Shown here: positions 1-11,387 of the stretch, in pieces | How the letters are laid out: each line of letters begins with the position of its first letter | Numbering within the stretch: position 1 is the stretch's first letter | Translations under genes and position numbers: made by a program | Assembly (NCBI RefSeq): GCF_019393635.1 | Contig: NC_057867.1 | Coordinates: forward strand, 71,613,492-71,677,491 | Direction of reading: 5' to 3' | DNA from: Dromiciops gliroides | Taxonomy: Eukaryota > Chordata > Mammalia > Microbiotheria > Microbiotheriidae | Length of the DNA stretch: 64,000 bases | The notes under the pieces: generated by a model | Database searches by the model: none | Told to the model about the DNA's origin: nothing | What the model saw: the letters and a program-made list of their open reading frames with translations, nothing else

Positions 1-1424
1 TACATTTTTAAAAAATTTATGCAACTATAGCATTGTGTAGCAGACACACGCATACACACAAGTCTTTATTAAAGAACATACGTTATCTCTGAGATACAAA
101 TACATGACTCCACATTTATATTGGGTCATATATTTAAAATGACCTAATAACAGCGAATAGCTTGAGAAGATATCTAAGGTCAGTAACAGCAAAAATTAAG
201 TGCACTTTCCAGTGCACCATAGTCATTTGGAGAGGCAAGTATGTCTCCTCCTTTCTTTGCCCTCACTCTACCACTGAACTGAGGAGTGGCACTCTGTCAA
301 CGATATCTGTTTCGCATAAGCCCTGGCATGGAGCAGATATTTAAGAAATGCTTGTTCCCTTCTCCCAGAGAATCTTGGGTGAAGGAGGCAGAAGTTCTTC
401 GGGTCACTGTGCTTCTTTACTCCTTAAGACTGTGCCCCGTCCTGAGTTAATGATCATCAAAGTGGCCTAGTTCTTACCCATTACTTTGCTTATATGGATA
501 CCCATTTTGGGGGGGGGGGGGAAGGATTCTTTTATTCTGAATTTAAGCACCAAATAAAATGAGCATTCACATAGAACAGCCTAGAAAAATAGAATTGTGC
601 ATGAAACTGCAGGTCTTTAGTATGTTCTGCTTGCATTTCTGTTTCGACTTGTAGCTCTCAAAGCTGTCTTGTTCATCTGTGCTTCTTCTCTTCCTTCTTT
701 TCTCTTGTCTGCATTTAAAAAAGTAAACCTCAATTCCCTTTCCTTCCATCTCTTCTTAGCCTCCTCTCCCCCCTCCCCAACATGGTGTTGGGGAGGAGAA
801 TCAATAAAATAAATATGCATAATCAAGCAGAGTAAATGTATGTATACCCCTCTTTCATGAGGGGAATTGGGAATACTGAGCTATTTCATCATCTGTCCTC
901 ACTGCTCTACAGTCTTCCTTCTCTCTTTGGGGAGTAGGAGTGAAAAGGGAGATTTTCTCTAACTCTTAATTCAATCCCAGGCAGTTGTACTGCTCTCACT
1001 GGTTCTTTCTGTTCCTCATTTAGAGTGGTCCGCTTGGAGGGAATGGCTGTTAGCACTGTAGCTGTAGATGTGAAAATGGCTTTAATTCTTCCCCTTAGTG
1101 GTTGGAGGAGGGACCCTGAGATGAGCATGTGGGCCTAGGCAGGAGAAGCAGGAGCCAAGCCCCAAGCAGGAATGGCAGCAGGGTTTAGGCAAACGGGAAC
1201 CCATTTTTTTGGGCTGCTAGAAGGAAGCCTTGGTCAAGTTGGAATCATCATCAAACACCAGTGGTCAAGAGAAATGACCTCCTTTTTTCTTTCTTTCTTT
1301 TTTTTTTGTTTGGAACGTTTTCATTCTGTTCACCCAACATTGAGTACCTGCTCCCTATTACAATTTGCTTTGATTAGTGAGGTTTTTCTGATTTGGGGTC
1401 TTTTGTAGGTGAATGTAGTCAGTT

Positions 1425-1545
1425 ATCACTGTGAGTTCCTTGAGAACAGGGACTCTCTCTGGCTTTTCTTTGTTTCCCCAGTGCTTAGTGAATTGTCTGG
1501 AGCCCTGGCACACATCAGACACTTAATAAGTTCTTAATGACTGAC
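1425..1545 (+). mobile_element. L2/MIR-type 3' tail
   Basis: gtgagttccttgagaacagg, the cagtgcttagtgaattgtct block and cacttaataagttcttaatg match the conserved 3' tail of L2-type LINEs. Confidence 0.6.
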
Positions 1546-1877
1546 TGGCTGTTCTTGGGAAAGTGCTTGTTTGTGGTACCTAGCCTGCATAGTCCAATGA
1601 CTCCCACTTCTGTTTCAAGTCCAAGCCTGACACAGTCACAAAGCTGTTTTCCTAGGATCAGGTCTTACCAAGAAAATAACGAGCCCTTTTTTTTAAGGGG
1701 GAAGATGAAAAAGTCAATGCACCTCCTTTTTGAAGTGTCCAGATGACATTTAAAAAATACCATCCCAAGCCACCATTTTTAAAAAGACCTTAGAAAGGTG
1801 AACTGTTGAAATTTTTTTGAAAGTTGTACCCATTTCAAAAACATTTCAGCTTATAATTTAGACTTTGTCCTGTTCAG

Positions 1878-2015
1878 ATTGTGCTGAAATAGCTGATGAA
1901 GTTTACATGGAAGTCATTGTAGGGGATGAGGAAGCCCCTGCTCTTCCTGAGGTCCAGCTGGAAGACTCTGGTGTGAATAAAACATTTGTTCCTGTGGCCT
2001 GGGCTGCAGCATATG
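1878..2015 (+). CDS. ZNF711: ZNF711 coding exon, acidic activation domain end
   Basis: This internal exon encodes the end of the acidic N-terminal domain of a ZFX/ZFY-family factor. The acceptor (ttcag) ends at 1877 and the donor (gtagg) begins at 2016. The exon enters with two bases of a split codon and leaves with one. It reads CAEIADEVYMEVIVGDEE and then a segment ending FVPVAWAAAY. The EVYMEVIVG core and the AWAAAYG end are family hallmarks that in ZFX, ZFY and ZNF711 precede the nuclear-localisation stretch. Its frame joins exactly to the exon at 3308. The upstream acidic-domain exons are not in the window. Confidence 0.9.
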
Positions 2016-2490
2016 GTAGGATACCCTTCTTTTTTATGCTGAAGTCAGAAATGTGCATGACTGATTCATCGAGCCCATTAATATACTGTGCTAATGCCGT
2101 CATGAAAGTGATTCAGCATATTTCCCCTCCTTAAACCACATTAGTAATTTCCTAGGACCTTAGAACGTTGCTGTGATGCTGTTCTGTTGGTCATCCTTTG
2201 GATGGAGGCCAGGATGAACCACTCCTGCTGTCACTCTAGAAACAATCCATGTGTCCTACAACAGGTTTTGGAAAGCCACCTTTTTATTCTGTAGGTTTTT
2301 CCTAGGGATGCTTGGCTATGTAGGCAGGTCATTTCACATCCAAGACATTAAGTGGACAGATTGATCTTTATATTTTCTTTCCAACAGCCTCTTGTCAAAT
2401 GATCCTTACTACCTGTGTTGTAGTTGAGGGCCATACAATTTACATGTTGTACTGATTTGTTTTTCCCAAACAGTAAATACTCTTTTTATT

Positions 2491-2648
2491 ATTATTATTA
2501 TTTTTTTTTTTTGGCGAGGCAATTGGGGTTAAGTGACTTGCCTAGGGTCACACAGCTAGTAATTGCTAAGTGTCTGAGGCCGGATTTGAACTCAGGTCCT
2601 CCTGACTCAAGAGCTAGTGCTCTATCCACTGCGCCACCTAGCTGCCCT
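2491..2648 (-). mobile_element. WSINE1-like SINE with target-site duplication
   Basis: A tRNA-derived SINE in reverse orientation: T-rich tail, then the reverse complements of TCACTTAACCCC, GTTCAAAT (B box) and GGCGCAGTGG (A box). The flanks carry imperfect 15-bp duplications starting gtaaata at 2473 and 2649. It lies in a ZNF711 intron, antisense to that gene. Confidence 0.9.
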
Positions 2649-3307
2649 GTAAATATTCTTTTTTTAAAAAAAAGACTTTTTCCATTTTGAAAAGTTAGTT
2701 ACTTTTGTTACTTAAATAAGAAATAAAGTTGTTAGGTTTTATGAACACTAGAATACCAAACGATTTGGGGGTGGGGTATAGATTTATGTAGCAAGTATCA
2801 TAGAATTCTGGCTTTAGAAATGGAATTATTGGCCTTGAAGCCAATTGGCCCAATGCTCACATTTTACATAGGAAATAACCAGGTGACAGATGCCCAGAAC
2901 CAGGATGCAAAACCTCAGTCTTCTTAATCCAAATCCACTTACTTTCAGTGTATCCTTTTCTCTCTCTTTTTGTCTTAATTCTCAAGATGACCCAGGTATA
3001 TCTTGGTTTTTTTTATCAAGGTCAAATTATTTTCTATTAAGTTTCCTTCAAAAGTATACAGAAATAACTACCTAATTTTGAACATGCAGTTTGAATTGTT
3101 TTTCTGGATAGGTGTGTTCGGAGGTGCTGATTTTTTTCTCCCTTCCCCCCTTTGGAATACCTTTTCTAATATGTGGAATGAAATCAGGGAGAAAGAAAAC
3201 ATTTAACTACTGAGAGAAATGCAGAATGCAACATTTAGTCGATGGTTGACTTGCCTGTCATTGTAATCTCTTAGCATTTCAGTTTATGAATTACTTATTT
3301 TTTTTAG

Positions 3308-3352
3308 GAGATGAAAGTCTTCCCCAGAGGTATGAAGAATGTGAGGCATCAG
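3308..3352 (+). CDS. ZNF711: ZNF711 short coding exon (45 nt)
   Basis: A 45-nt exon lies between a T-rich acceptor (ttttttag, ending 3307) and a gtgaga donor. It enters at phase 1 and leaves at phase 1, so it can be skipped without a frameshift. It encodes GDESLPQRYEECEAS, with the first and following glycine codons split across the junctions. It is too short to stand out as an open reading frame. The call rests on the good splice sites, the matching phase on both sides, and its position between two recognisable ZNF711 exons. Confidence 0.78.
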
Positions 3353-3537
3353 GTGAGAATGTAGTTTGATATGAACTATTAGGTGTAAGATACATTTGTA
3401 TTATATATAGTAAGTAGAAAATTTAGTTATGAGGATTGGGATTTAGGTAGGATTTATACACACAAATTAGTTGGAAATGGTTAAACTTGCCTGGGTTAAG
3501 AAAAAATCAGGCTCCTAAATTACTAAGTGTTTAAGGA

Positions 3538-3670
3538 GTGACGTTGTACATGGCAAAATCCCTGGATCTGGAATTGAAAGACCATGTGTTTGAATCATGA
3601 GTCTGCCACTTACTAGGTATATCACCTTTGAAAAGTCACTTTAGATCTGTGTCCTTCTATGAAATGGAAT
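3538..3670 (+). mobile_element. MIR-like SINE
   Basis: Worn MIR core: ctggaattgaaagacc, gagtctgccacttactaggt, then a diverged 3' part. It lies in a ZNF711 intron. Confidence 0.5.
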
Positions 3671-3869
3671 GTACATGTTTAAGAAGTTGTTTTATAAGCA
3701 ATAGTTTTGTTTAAATGTCAGACGTTTTCATATGGAATCCAGCTGTATTATGTGGACCTGGATAGAATTTGCGATGACACAGGTGAAGAGAGTTGCTTAA
3801 GACCAGACCTCCTGACTGCTGCTCAAGAGCTCTTCTGCCTAGGTGTCTCTGGCATCTCAAAGTTAGCTC

Positions 3870-4400
3870 GTCTAAATCAGAGCTCATAGTTCCATGCTGC
3901 CCACCTGCTCTCCCTGCCCTGCCCTCTGAATTTCTCCTTTTCTCTTGAGACCTCTGCTCTCCTACCAGGCGGGCAGGGCTGAAGGCCCAGAATCATTTTC
4001 TACTCTCCCCCTCTCTCACTTTTCCCCACTCAGTTGTCAAATCTTGACCTTGACAATGTTGTTCAGTCAATCCCCTTCTCTCTGCTCGTGCAGCTTTACC
4101 TGTAGTTGAGTTCTCTCCTGAACTATTCCATCTTAATTGGTTTATCCCTCTCTCCAATCAGCCATACATCTAGTTGCCAAATCAATACTTCTAAAGCACA
4201 GATCTGACAGTGCCACAACCCTGTTCCAAAACCTTCAATGGCTCTCAAGGAGAATAGAAACCTCAGCCTGGCTTGTACCTGCTTCTCACTGTCCTTTTCT
4301 CTCCCCTTCTACCACACACATAGTCTGTTTCAATCAAATGGGCTTCTTCCCACATCTGCCTCTTAGCATCTCTAGGTTCCTGGGGTTATTTTTAGTTTAA
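3870..4400 (+). mobile_element. L2 LINE fragment
   Basis: Forward L2-like sequence in a ZNF711 intron with cttctaaagcacagatctga and aaccttcaatggctctcaag. The edges are uncertain. Confidence 0.6.
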
Positions 4401-6462
4401 AAAATGATTAATGTCTTTTGGTTTTGCATTACTTTTATTTCCCAATACTTTTCTCCTCCACTCTGAGGGGCCATTCCCTTTTACAGAAGACCCTTGTGAG
4501 TAAGGATAAGTTCCCTTACTATATTTGTATCTCCAGGGTCTGATACATGAGAGAAGCATCAGAAATGGTTATTGATTGATTAACAGAGGAAAAAGGGGGG
4601 AGGGAAGCAGTTCAGCACAACTAACAAGAACCACAGCAAAACTAAAATAGTCCCATGTGGTTACAAAGCATTGGACGCCCATGAGCCCAACTCGGCAAAG
4701 AAAGGAGTGATGCACACTCTCAATCTCTTATTGGGGGACTGCTTTGGTCATCATTCTTAGCTTTCCATTTGCATAGATGCCATTGTTTTCTCAGGGTTGG
4801 GGAGTGTGTCTAACAGGGACTTTACTGTAATTATGTATCCCGACACATCATTCCTTTTGGTGTGTATGAGCAGGGGGTTGGAGGAGAAATGATTGAATGA
4901 GTTTGCAGAAAGCAGCTAAGAGGCTTTCTGGTCATTAGACCCCATGGTTCCACCTCCTAAATTAGACTTTTTGTGAGCTTCCCCACTGTTCTCTTCCTCC
5001 TAAAATTTAATTTCTGTGTAGAACCGGTTTTATATTTACTCAATGTACAGAGCCTATCCCACCAATAGAATAGAGGCTCTTTGAGGCCAGGAGCTCTTTA
5101 AGTTTGTATCCCCAGTACCTGGTCCATGGTAGACATTTTTATGTTTGTCATAATCTTCACCATTGCTTGCAGTATTATTCACTAAAGTGAGATAATAGAT
5201 CCTTCAAAGTATTGACACTTGGAAGTATTCATTTAACTCTCTAAAAGAGTGCATGAGGTGGTTCGACGTCCTTGCTGATCATGGATTTTCCCCCACCGTG
5301 TAAGTGCTGGAGCATACTAACTGGGAAGGATTAACAAGAAGATGACGATGAGATGGCTTTACATGTGTTGTTAAATGGAAAATACTTGCTGCTGGTTGAA
5401 GGGGGGGGGACAGTGTTCTGGAATTTGGGGTTTGGGGGATAGAGTTGTGTTGTTTTTTTAAATTAAGATACTTGGAAGTCAAGTAGCTTTGAAAACGAGG
5501 TAGAAAGTGATTGAATTGAGCAATCCTTTTTTGTTGGATTCCTGTGATTTGGATATTGTATTAATTTCGGTGGTAACCAGTGGATTGAACCTGCAGCGAT
5601 TGGTTTGTTTTGTTAAAGACATATAAGGGTTCCTTTTAATGAGCTGCCTTGTAGCTTTGGCCTACAGGTGGTTATCGTTTTCCTTTTTTTATTTTTCTTT
5701 TAAGCAGCCTGCCAAAACTATATGCACATACCAGTCTCTCTCCTTGGAAGGTGATTAACAGTGGTGGGTTAGCTGTAGTTTGCTGAAGTCATTGATGAAA
5801 GAAGTACCTACCATAGAGTCACCCTGGCATACCGGTTGAACTTCACGTTCTTTAAGTCTGCACTCATAGTGCATGATTCCAGCCCCTGCCAGCCCAATGG
5901 AGAAGGGAGTGTGGTAGGAAGACAGGCAGGCCGGGCCGTTGACAGGCATCAATGAGCTAGTGTATTCAGGTGGACTCTATAAAAAGTTCCAAATAAAATA
6001 GAGCCTTTTTTCTGTGTGTGGGAGAGATGGACAAATCGACAGAAATGGACTGTTTTGCAAAGCCGGGGCTCCTGGCAGCAGTAAAATCAAGAAGCACACC
6101 CAAACCCACACAGCTCAACTGTTTTTCTTTGAAACTTTTACCGCCATCCGGAGTACATTGGCACATAGACACTGGGGAGATTGTTTGCCAAAGCTTTCAG
6201 TGCCTCTTCCTTTCTGAGTTTTTTGGTGACCTCTACTGGTAGCTAGGTTTCGACCTAGCTTTGGGGGAGTGGGTCTGGACTTGGTGGGATTTTTTTTCAT
6301 TTCACCTTCACTGTATATGGAGAGTCTATGTCAGGGTGGGGTGGGGGTAGTTTTAGGTTGACTTCAAACAAAAAGGCAACCGGCTAATATCTACTCATAC
6401 ATTTGACCAAAACATAATAGAAAATCACCATATATAGCTTAATTGTCTTTCGATTTTTTCAG
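4400..6462. other. ZNF711: ZNF711 intron, no recognised feature
   Basis: Mostly unique sequence between the L2 fragment and the exon at 6463. A short L2-tail-like piece (gaggccaggagctctttaag) lies near 5085. G runs occur at 5401. Nothing else was identified. Confidence 0.45.
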
Positions 6463-6606
6463 GAAATAATTTGGACACCAGATTAGAAAATAAAGATGGT
6501 ACCTCAGCACAGTACCTTCAGATTTGTGATAGTGTTAACACAAATAAGGCACTTAAACAGAAGTCCAAGAGAAGGAAACGGGGAGAAAGCAGGCTATGGC
6601 AAACAG
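6463..6606 (+). CDS. ZNF711: ZNF711 coding exon with basic nuclear-localisation stretch
   Basis: A 144-nt exon with acceptor ttttttcag and donor gtaaaa, phase 1 on both sides. It encodes a polar segment starting [12 protein letters not shown] and ending in a strongly basic stretch, [13 protein letters not shown], then LWQT. In ZFX-family proteins the equivalent KxKKRRR segment sits just before the first zinc finger and acts as a nuclear-localisation signal. The last codon is split and is completed by the first two bases of the zinc-finger exon (WQT then [10 protein letters not shown]). Confidence 0.92.
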
Positions 6607-6619
6607 GTAAAATACTGGG

Positions 6620-6790
6620 CATTGTGAATCAGAATCAGGGGAGCCCTCCATTCAAATCCCATCTCCAGCACTGGGCTAGCCTTGTGACTGTAAAGCAGGG
6701 CAGTCAGTCTCTGTACCTCATTTCAGCATCTCGTAAATGATGCAGTAATACTTGTAGTTCTCCCTTCAATAGCATTGTTGTGAGGTACCA
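6620..6790 (+). mobile_element. MIR-like SINE just after a ZNF711 exon
   Basis: Resembles MIR (caaatcccatctccagcact, ccttgtgactgtaaagcagg). It starts about 14 bases beyond the donor of the exon ending at 6606. Confidence 0.45.
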
Positions 6791-7217
6791 AGGAGACAGT
6801 ACGAGTAAAGTACTTTGGAGAACATGAAGAAGAATCTGTATGGCATTTGTTGTTCTTATTTGAATAATAACTCACGGAAAAAAAATCTGAGGATGTAGTC
6901 ATTCTCTCTCGGCTTATTTTCATGTGGTAGAGGTCACTGTTTTTTCATGGTGTGACCGGTAGTGTTTGCTTGCACTAAACTAAACAGCCTTTTTAATAGA
7001 CAATGTTTAGGTTGGTCATTTCCTGCATGGAGGCTGTGATGTTGGCTGGCCAGCTCATCATGTCAGATAGTTTTTTCTTTAAGGAAGGATCTCCCCACCA
7101 GGCCTCCCCCACTGCCCCCATATCGAGTGTATACGGAACTTCAGCTAATGTTTACAGTGCTACCTATCTTAAAAGCCTTTGTTGAAATGTTGTCACAACT
7201 TTATTTTTTTAATTCAG

Positions 7218-8395
7218 CTATTATAATTGGTCCCGATGGGCAGCCCTTGACTGTATACCCTTGCTATATTTGTGGGAAGAAGTTTAAATCCAGAGGATTC
7301 TTGAAAAGACACATGAAGAACCATCCTGATCATATGATCAAGAAAAAATACCAATGTACAGATTGTGACTTCACAACTAGTAAGAAAGTAAGTTTTCATA
7401 ACCACTTAGAAAGCCATAAGCTTATGAATAAAGTCGATAAGACCCTTGAACTTACAGAATACACAAAAAGATACAAAGAAGCTAGTCCACTGAGTTCAAA
7501 TAAGCTTATATTAAGAGACAAAGAACCTAAAATTTATAAATGCAAGTATTGTGATTATGAAACTGCAGAACAAGGACTGATGAATAGACATTTGCTTGCT
7601 GTACATAGCAAAACTTTTCCTCATGTTTGTGTTGAGTGTGGGAAGGGATTCCGTCACCCCTCTGAACTTAAGAAGCACATGAGGACCCATACAGGGGAAA
7701 AGCCATACCATTGTCACCATTGTATCTTCCGGTGTGCCGATCAGTCAAATCTGAAAACTCACATGAAAGCCAAACATGGCACTGTCTTACCCTATAAGTG
7801 TGAGCACTGTCCCCAGGCTTTCTCTGACGAAGCTGAGCTTCAGCAGCACCTGGAATTATTCCAAGGACATAAAACACACCAGTGCCCTCATTGTGACCAC
7901 AAGAGCACCAATTCAAGTGACCTTAAGCGACATATCATTTCTGTCCATACTAAAGATTTCCCTCACAAATGTGAAGTGTGCGAAAAGGGCTTTCATCGTC
8001 CTTCTGAGCTCAAAAAGCACGGGGAAACCCATAAAGGGAAAAAAGTCCACCAGTGTAGACACTGTGACTTTAAAACGTCTGATCCATTTGTGCTCAGTGG
8101 CCATATCCTCTCTGTTCACACCCGAGACCTTCCTTTAAAATGCAAAAGGTGCAAGAGAGGATTTAGACAGCAGACTGAACTTAAGAAGCACATGAAGACT
8201 CATAGTGGAAGGAAAGTTTATCAGTGTCAGTATTGTGACTACAGTACTACAGATGCTTCGGGCTTTAAGCGCCACGTTATCTCCATACATACAAAAGACT
8301 ACCCACATAGATGTGACTACTGCAAGAAGGGATTCCGTAGGCCATCGGAGAAAAATCAGCATATAATGAGACACCATAAAGAGACCGTTATGTAA
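7218..8395 (+). CDS. ZNF711: ZNF711 terminal coding exon: twelve C2H2 zinc fingers and stop
   Basis: This exon encodes the whole DNA-binding domain of ZNF711, a nuclear transcription activator related to ZFX and ZFY. Human ZNF711 is reported to bind CpG-island promoters and work with the demethylase PHF8, and its loss causes X-linked intellectual disability. The acceptor (aattcag) ends at 7217. The 391 residues after the split alanine start [15 protein letters not shown] and end [14 protein letters not shown]. Twelve fingers are present: one starting YPCYIC, one YQCTDC, then after a cysteine-free gap YKCKYC, HVCVEC, YHCHHC, YKCEHC, HQCPHC, HKCEVC, HQCRHC, LKCKRC, YQCQYC and HRCDYC. Finger 6 has a stretched H-x6-H pair. 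Only one canonical TGEKPY linker is present. The missing third finger of ZFX/ZFY, replaced by an [18 protein letters not shown] segment, identifies ZNF711 rather than ZFX. No frameshift or premature stop was seen. Confidence 0.97.
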
Positions 8396-8400
<5 letters not shown>

Positions 8401-8426
<26 letters not shown>

Positions 8427-8427
8427 A
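8401..8427. repeat. (TA)n microsatellite just after the ZNF711 stop
   Basis: About thirteen uninterrupted TA units start five bases after the TAA stop codon, inside the 3'UTR. Confidence 0.95.
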
Positions 8428-8435
8428 AGAGAGAT

Positions 8436-8479
8436 CCACACACACACACACACCACACACACACCACACACACACACAA
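8436..8479. repeat. (CA)n microsatellite in the ZNF711 3'UTR
   Basis: An interrupted CA repeat with CACCACAC interruptions, nine bases after the TA tract. Together they form a compound microsatellite of about 80 bases. Confidence 0.95.
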
Positions 8480-10071
8480 TACATGTATAGTAAGAAAGGA
8501 AGTTAGAAATGGGATACATTAATTGGAGAAAAAGAAAATCTCATGAACTGTTTCTCCTGGTTCCAAAGTTTGATATTAAATCATAACTTTACATTCTTTG
8601 TATTTGAAGTCTTAAACGAGTATTAGGGTTGACAGTGATCTGCCAGCCCGAAGGGTTGCTCATCACAGCTCCAGCACCCTAGATGGTGATTAGGGAGCTC
8701 CAGAGAATGGAATATCGAAAGACTGCTGAATGTTTCTTTCATAGTATTATATGCGTTGTTAGGCAGGAGAGGGGCACAGAGAGAGAGGAAGAGTGAGAAC
8801 TGATCCGTTGTGCTTTTTGGTTGGTTAGAAACATGACTGGCCTCCACCATTGCTGGGATAGGAGGTCAGTGACACTTTGCTTCATTCCTTACACAGTTTG
8901 GGGGTTGGGAAGATGGAGGTAGGAAAGATGACAGTTGATCAGTGATCACTTAGTCTTTTGGGTTTTTCTCTAATACCTGGAATGAATATCCAGAAATGGT
9001 TGAAGTTTTGTTTGTCCATTTTTAAAAGCATTTCATTCAGAAGCTTTTTAGGTTAATTCAGTGCTTTTAAAAGCTGAGTTTCAGAGCTGCTAACCTATTT
9101 TGTTATTAGATAGGTGATGTAAAAGATAGCATTAAGCTAAGAGGTCGGGTAATATTCCATTGCTAAGAATAAGGAAGGGGGGTGTGTATATAATTCCCCT
9201 TCTGCCTGACGCTACAATTGAATGTTCTGGAGGGCAGAGTTTGCAAAAGTATACTTGCATCTAATGTGGATTTGGAAGAAAATGGATGCAGCAATAGTGT
9301 TGCAGTTCAGCACTATTTTTCCTTAATGTTGTAGGAGCTTCTTTAAAAGTTTAAAAAATGGTTCAAAGAACACAACTTTCTTAAATGACAGTAAATATTT
9401 AGAGGTTCTTTAGGACAGTTTTAGCAGGTATGATTATTCTAGTCCTACTTGACTAACATTAATAAAAAGGTGCAATTTTATGCCATTGTTGAAAATACCA
9501 ATTTTATAATATAAACATGCATTTTTATTCTGAGGCAGTATTTATGCAGTATTTAACCAGAATAATATGCTGCCAACAGAATTAATTCAAAGATGGATCT
9601 TCAGTTTACAATGTATACATTTAAAATATGCATCCTTTTAAATGATGCTTTGTGTTAGCATGCTGCAGATCAAAATGGCATTTAATATAACAAGCTGATC
9701 TAGGGCTATTTAATGAAAAACCTATTCATAAATGTTATGCATATAATGTGTACGTTTTACTTTTTTTATGTTGCTTCATGTTTGCACACAGCTGTTGTCC
9801 ACATGATAAAAAAATGGAAATTTTACTTCATAGTATAGCGTGGCTTTGTAATTCAGAAAACCTTCATCCTTATGGTTTTGTACCAGATGAGAATCAGTTC
9901 TTTGAGAATAAATTTTTTATCTTTCTGAAACCTCAAAAGGTTAAATTTGGAATTTGAAGCAAACAAACAAAAAAAGGTTTTATGTGTCTGTAAATGATAC
10001 ACACGCTGTAACATAAAATTGTCACTGTTATGTGGGACTATTATTTCTAAATGTTATTGTAATGAGCATAC

Positions 10072-10077
10072 AATAAA
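10072..10077 (+). terminator. ZNF711: Candidate ZNF711 polyadenylation signal
   Basis: A canonical AATAAA with T-rich sequence about 20-60 bases downstream. It is the last such hexamer on the + strand before the intergenic region and the MIR fragment at 10.6 kb. Earlier hexamers at 9461 and 9907 could give shorter transcripts. Confidence 0.5.
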
Positions 10078-10095
10078 AAGTATCTCTTGCATTTG

Positions 10096-11366
10096 ATGCT
10101 TTTATGGAGTATTTCTTGATCAACTTCTGTTGCCTGAAGAATTTTTGCATTTACTTGGTTGAAATATTCATCTCTTAGGAAATTGTTGTTTAAAATTGCT
10201 CATTAGTAATTTTTTTTAAAAATGAAATCTTGTTTTATAATTTTATTGATTTTAATTGGGATCAAAATGTGACAGGTAAGACATGTCTTGTACTGTAAAT
10301 TACCAATAGCATGGGTCACAGTGATCCTGCCCACTAACGTTTCCACCAATTTGTTGAAGTGGCACCTGCCTGGAAAACCAAAGGATCTGGTGCTCTGTGT
10401 GACTAGGTATTTGTGACCAAATCTGATGCTAATCAAATTGAAAAAAGATATTCAACTTTGTTCAAATAAGAATTTAGAAACAGAGTTCTCTGGTTTTACA
10501 GATGAGACCAGAGGCTCACTGGGAATACTTTTTACCAAGTATCCAGACCTGAAGCACAGGCCTAGATGACTTAATATGTTTGTCTAAAGGCAATATGGGG
10601 GGGGGGGAGCAAAACACTAGACTAGGAGCTGAGAGACTCGGGTTTCCATCTTGGCTCTGTCCTTGCCATTCTGTGTGACTTGAGGGTAAGTGACTCAACC
10701 TTTCTGGACCTCAAATGGGGGTGGTGGAATGGAGAGTAGAATGAATCATGTCTTGAGAGCTTCCAGAGGAAGAATTCTGTTCAGAACTTTGGATAGATAT
10801 TGGGGGGGGGCACTTCTGGATGGGAAGTCAGCTGTACATGATGGGGACTTCTCTCCCCAGGTGGAGGTTGGGTTTTATACAAAGAATTGCTCAAACTGTG
10901 ATTGTCTTTTAACGTCCCTTCTGCCTCAGAGATCCTATTTTTATGTTTACTTGAAAATTTTACATCTCAGTCTATTTAATAACAGTTCATATTCTAAGAA
11001 CTTTAAAGTTTATGTGGTTAACAAAAATGTATGCAATTTTGGAAGTAAGAGGTCTGCAGAAACTGTCATTCAGAAGCAGCAAGTATTTCACTTTGCTGGT
11101 TATGGCAGGTCCAAGTCGAGGTATCAAACACACGAACCACTTAGGTTGTTTTCCTTTTTCTTAAGGTAGTGGTACCTGCAAATATAGACCCAAAGGGCAC
11201 TGCCCTGAGGAGGAGTTTGCTTTGTAAAATGTCATTACTCCTTTCCTTTTAAAAGTACAAGATCTCAAAAAAGACACCTGCCATTGACATTTTTTTCTAT
11301 GCCATTTCCACTTTATTAAATTTGAAGAGGTTAATAAAGATAATAACATCGCATTTGATTTTGACA
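10096..11366. other. Intergenic stretch between convergent gene ends
   Basis: Apart from a MIR-like fragment, G runs (10597, 10801) and - strand AATAAA candidates (10247-10242 and 11317-11312), nothing was recognised. A 160-codon + strand open frame here starts in the MIR-like repeat and shows no family features. The POF1B 3'UTR may cover part of it. Confidence 0.5.
10600..10715 (+). mobile_element. MIR-like SINE in the intergenic region
   Basis: gactaggagctgagagactc, then tggctctgtccttgccattc and a caacctttctggacctcaaa end fit MIR. Confidence 0.55.
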
Positions 11367-11387
11367 CTATCTTTGCAGTGATTTAGC
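11367..11387 (-). CDS. POF1B: Candidate POF1B terminal coding exon (uncertain)
   Basis: On the - strand a strong acceptor (ttttctcttcacag, AG at 11389-11388) is followed by AKSLQR and a TAG stop, in frame with the phase-0 donor of the exon at 14281. An AATAAA on the - strand (11317-11312) lies about 50 bases past the stop. This would give a C-terminus ending EDKWTSAKSLQR. The length is plausible, because the exons seen plus the missing N-terminus already come close to the roughly 589-residue human protein. The segment is too short for a family match, and other acceptors in 11.4-14.2 kb cannot be excluded. Confidence 0.35.
   Translation of the reverse strand, partial: AKSLQR

Larger units (their letters stand above)
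8396..10095 (+). other. ZNF711: ZNF711 3' untranslated region (estimated extent)
   Basis: About 1.7 kb of AT-rich sequence follows the stop and contains no recognised interspersed repeat apart from microsatellites at its start. Hexamers AATAAA occur at 9461-9466, 9907-9912 and 10072-10077. The last is followed by T-rich sequence and is the likeliest main polyadenylation site. The end coordinate is a guess about 15-20 bases past that hexamer. Freedom from SINEs over 1.7 kb, in a window averaging one every 2.5 kb, is consistent with a constrained UTR. Confidence 0.6.

Noticed and set aside
1..1877. An earlier ZNF711 acidic-domain exon
   Set aside because: No acidic reading with matching splice phase was found in this stretch.
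7127..7217. Extension of the zinc-finger frame upstream to an ATG
   Set aside because: The open frame continues across a clear acceptor (ttttaattcag); the exon at 6463 joins in frame at 7218, so this segment is intron.
9748..9957. Small + strand open frame
   Set aside because: It lies in the ZNF711 3'UTR with no conserved features.
10690..11169. 160-codon + strand open frame between the genes
   Set aside because: It starts inside a MIR-like repeat and crosses a G run. The composition is not protein-like and no family was recognised.
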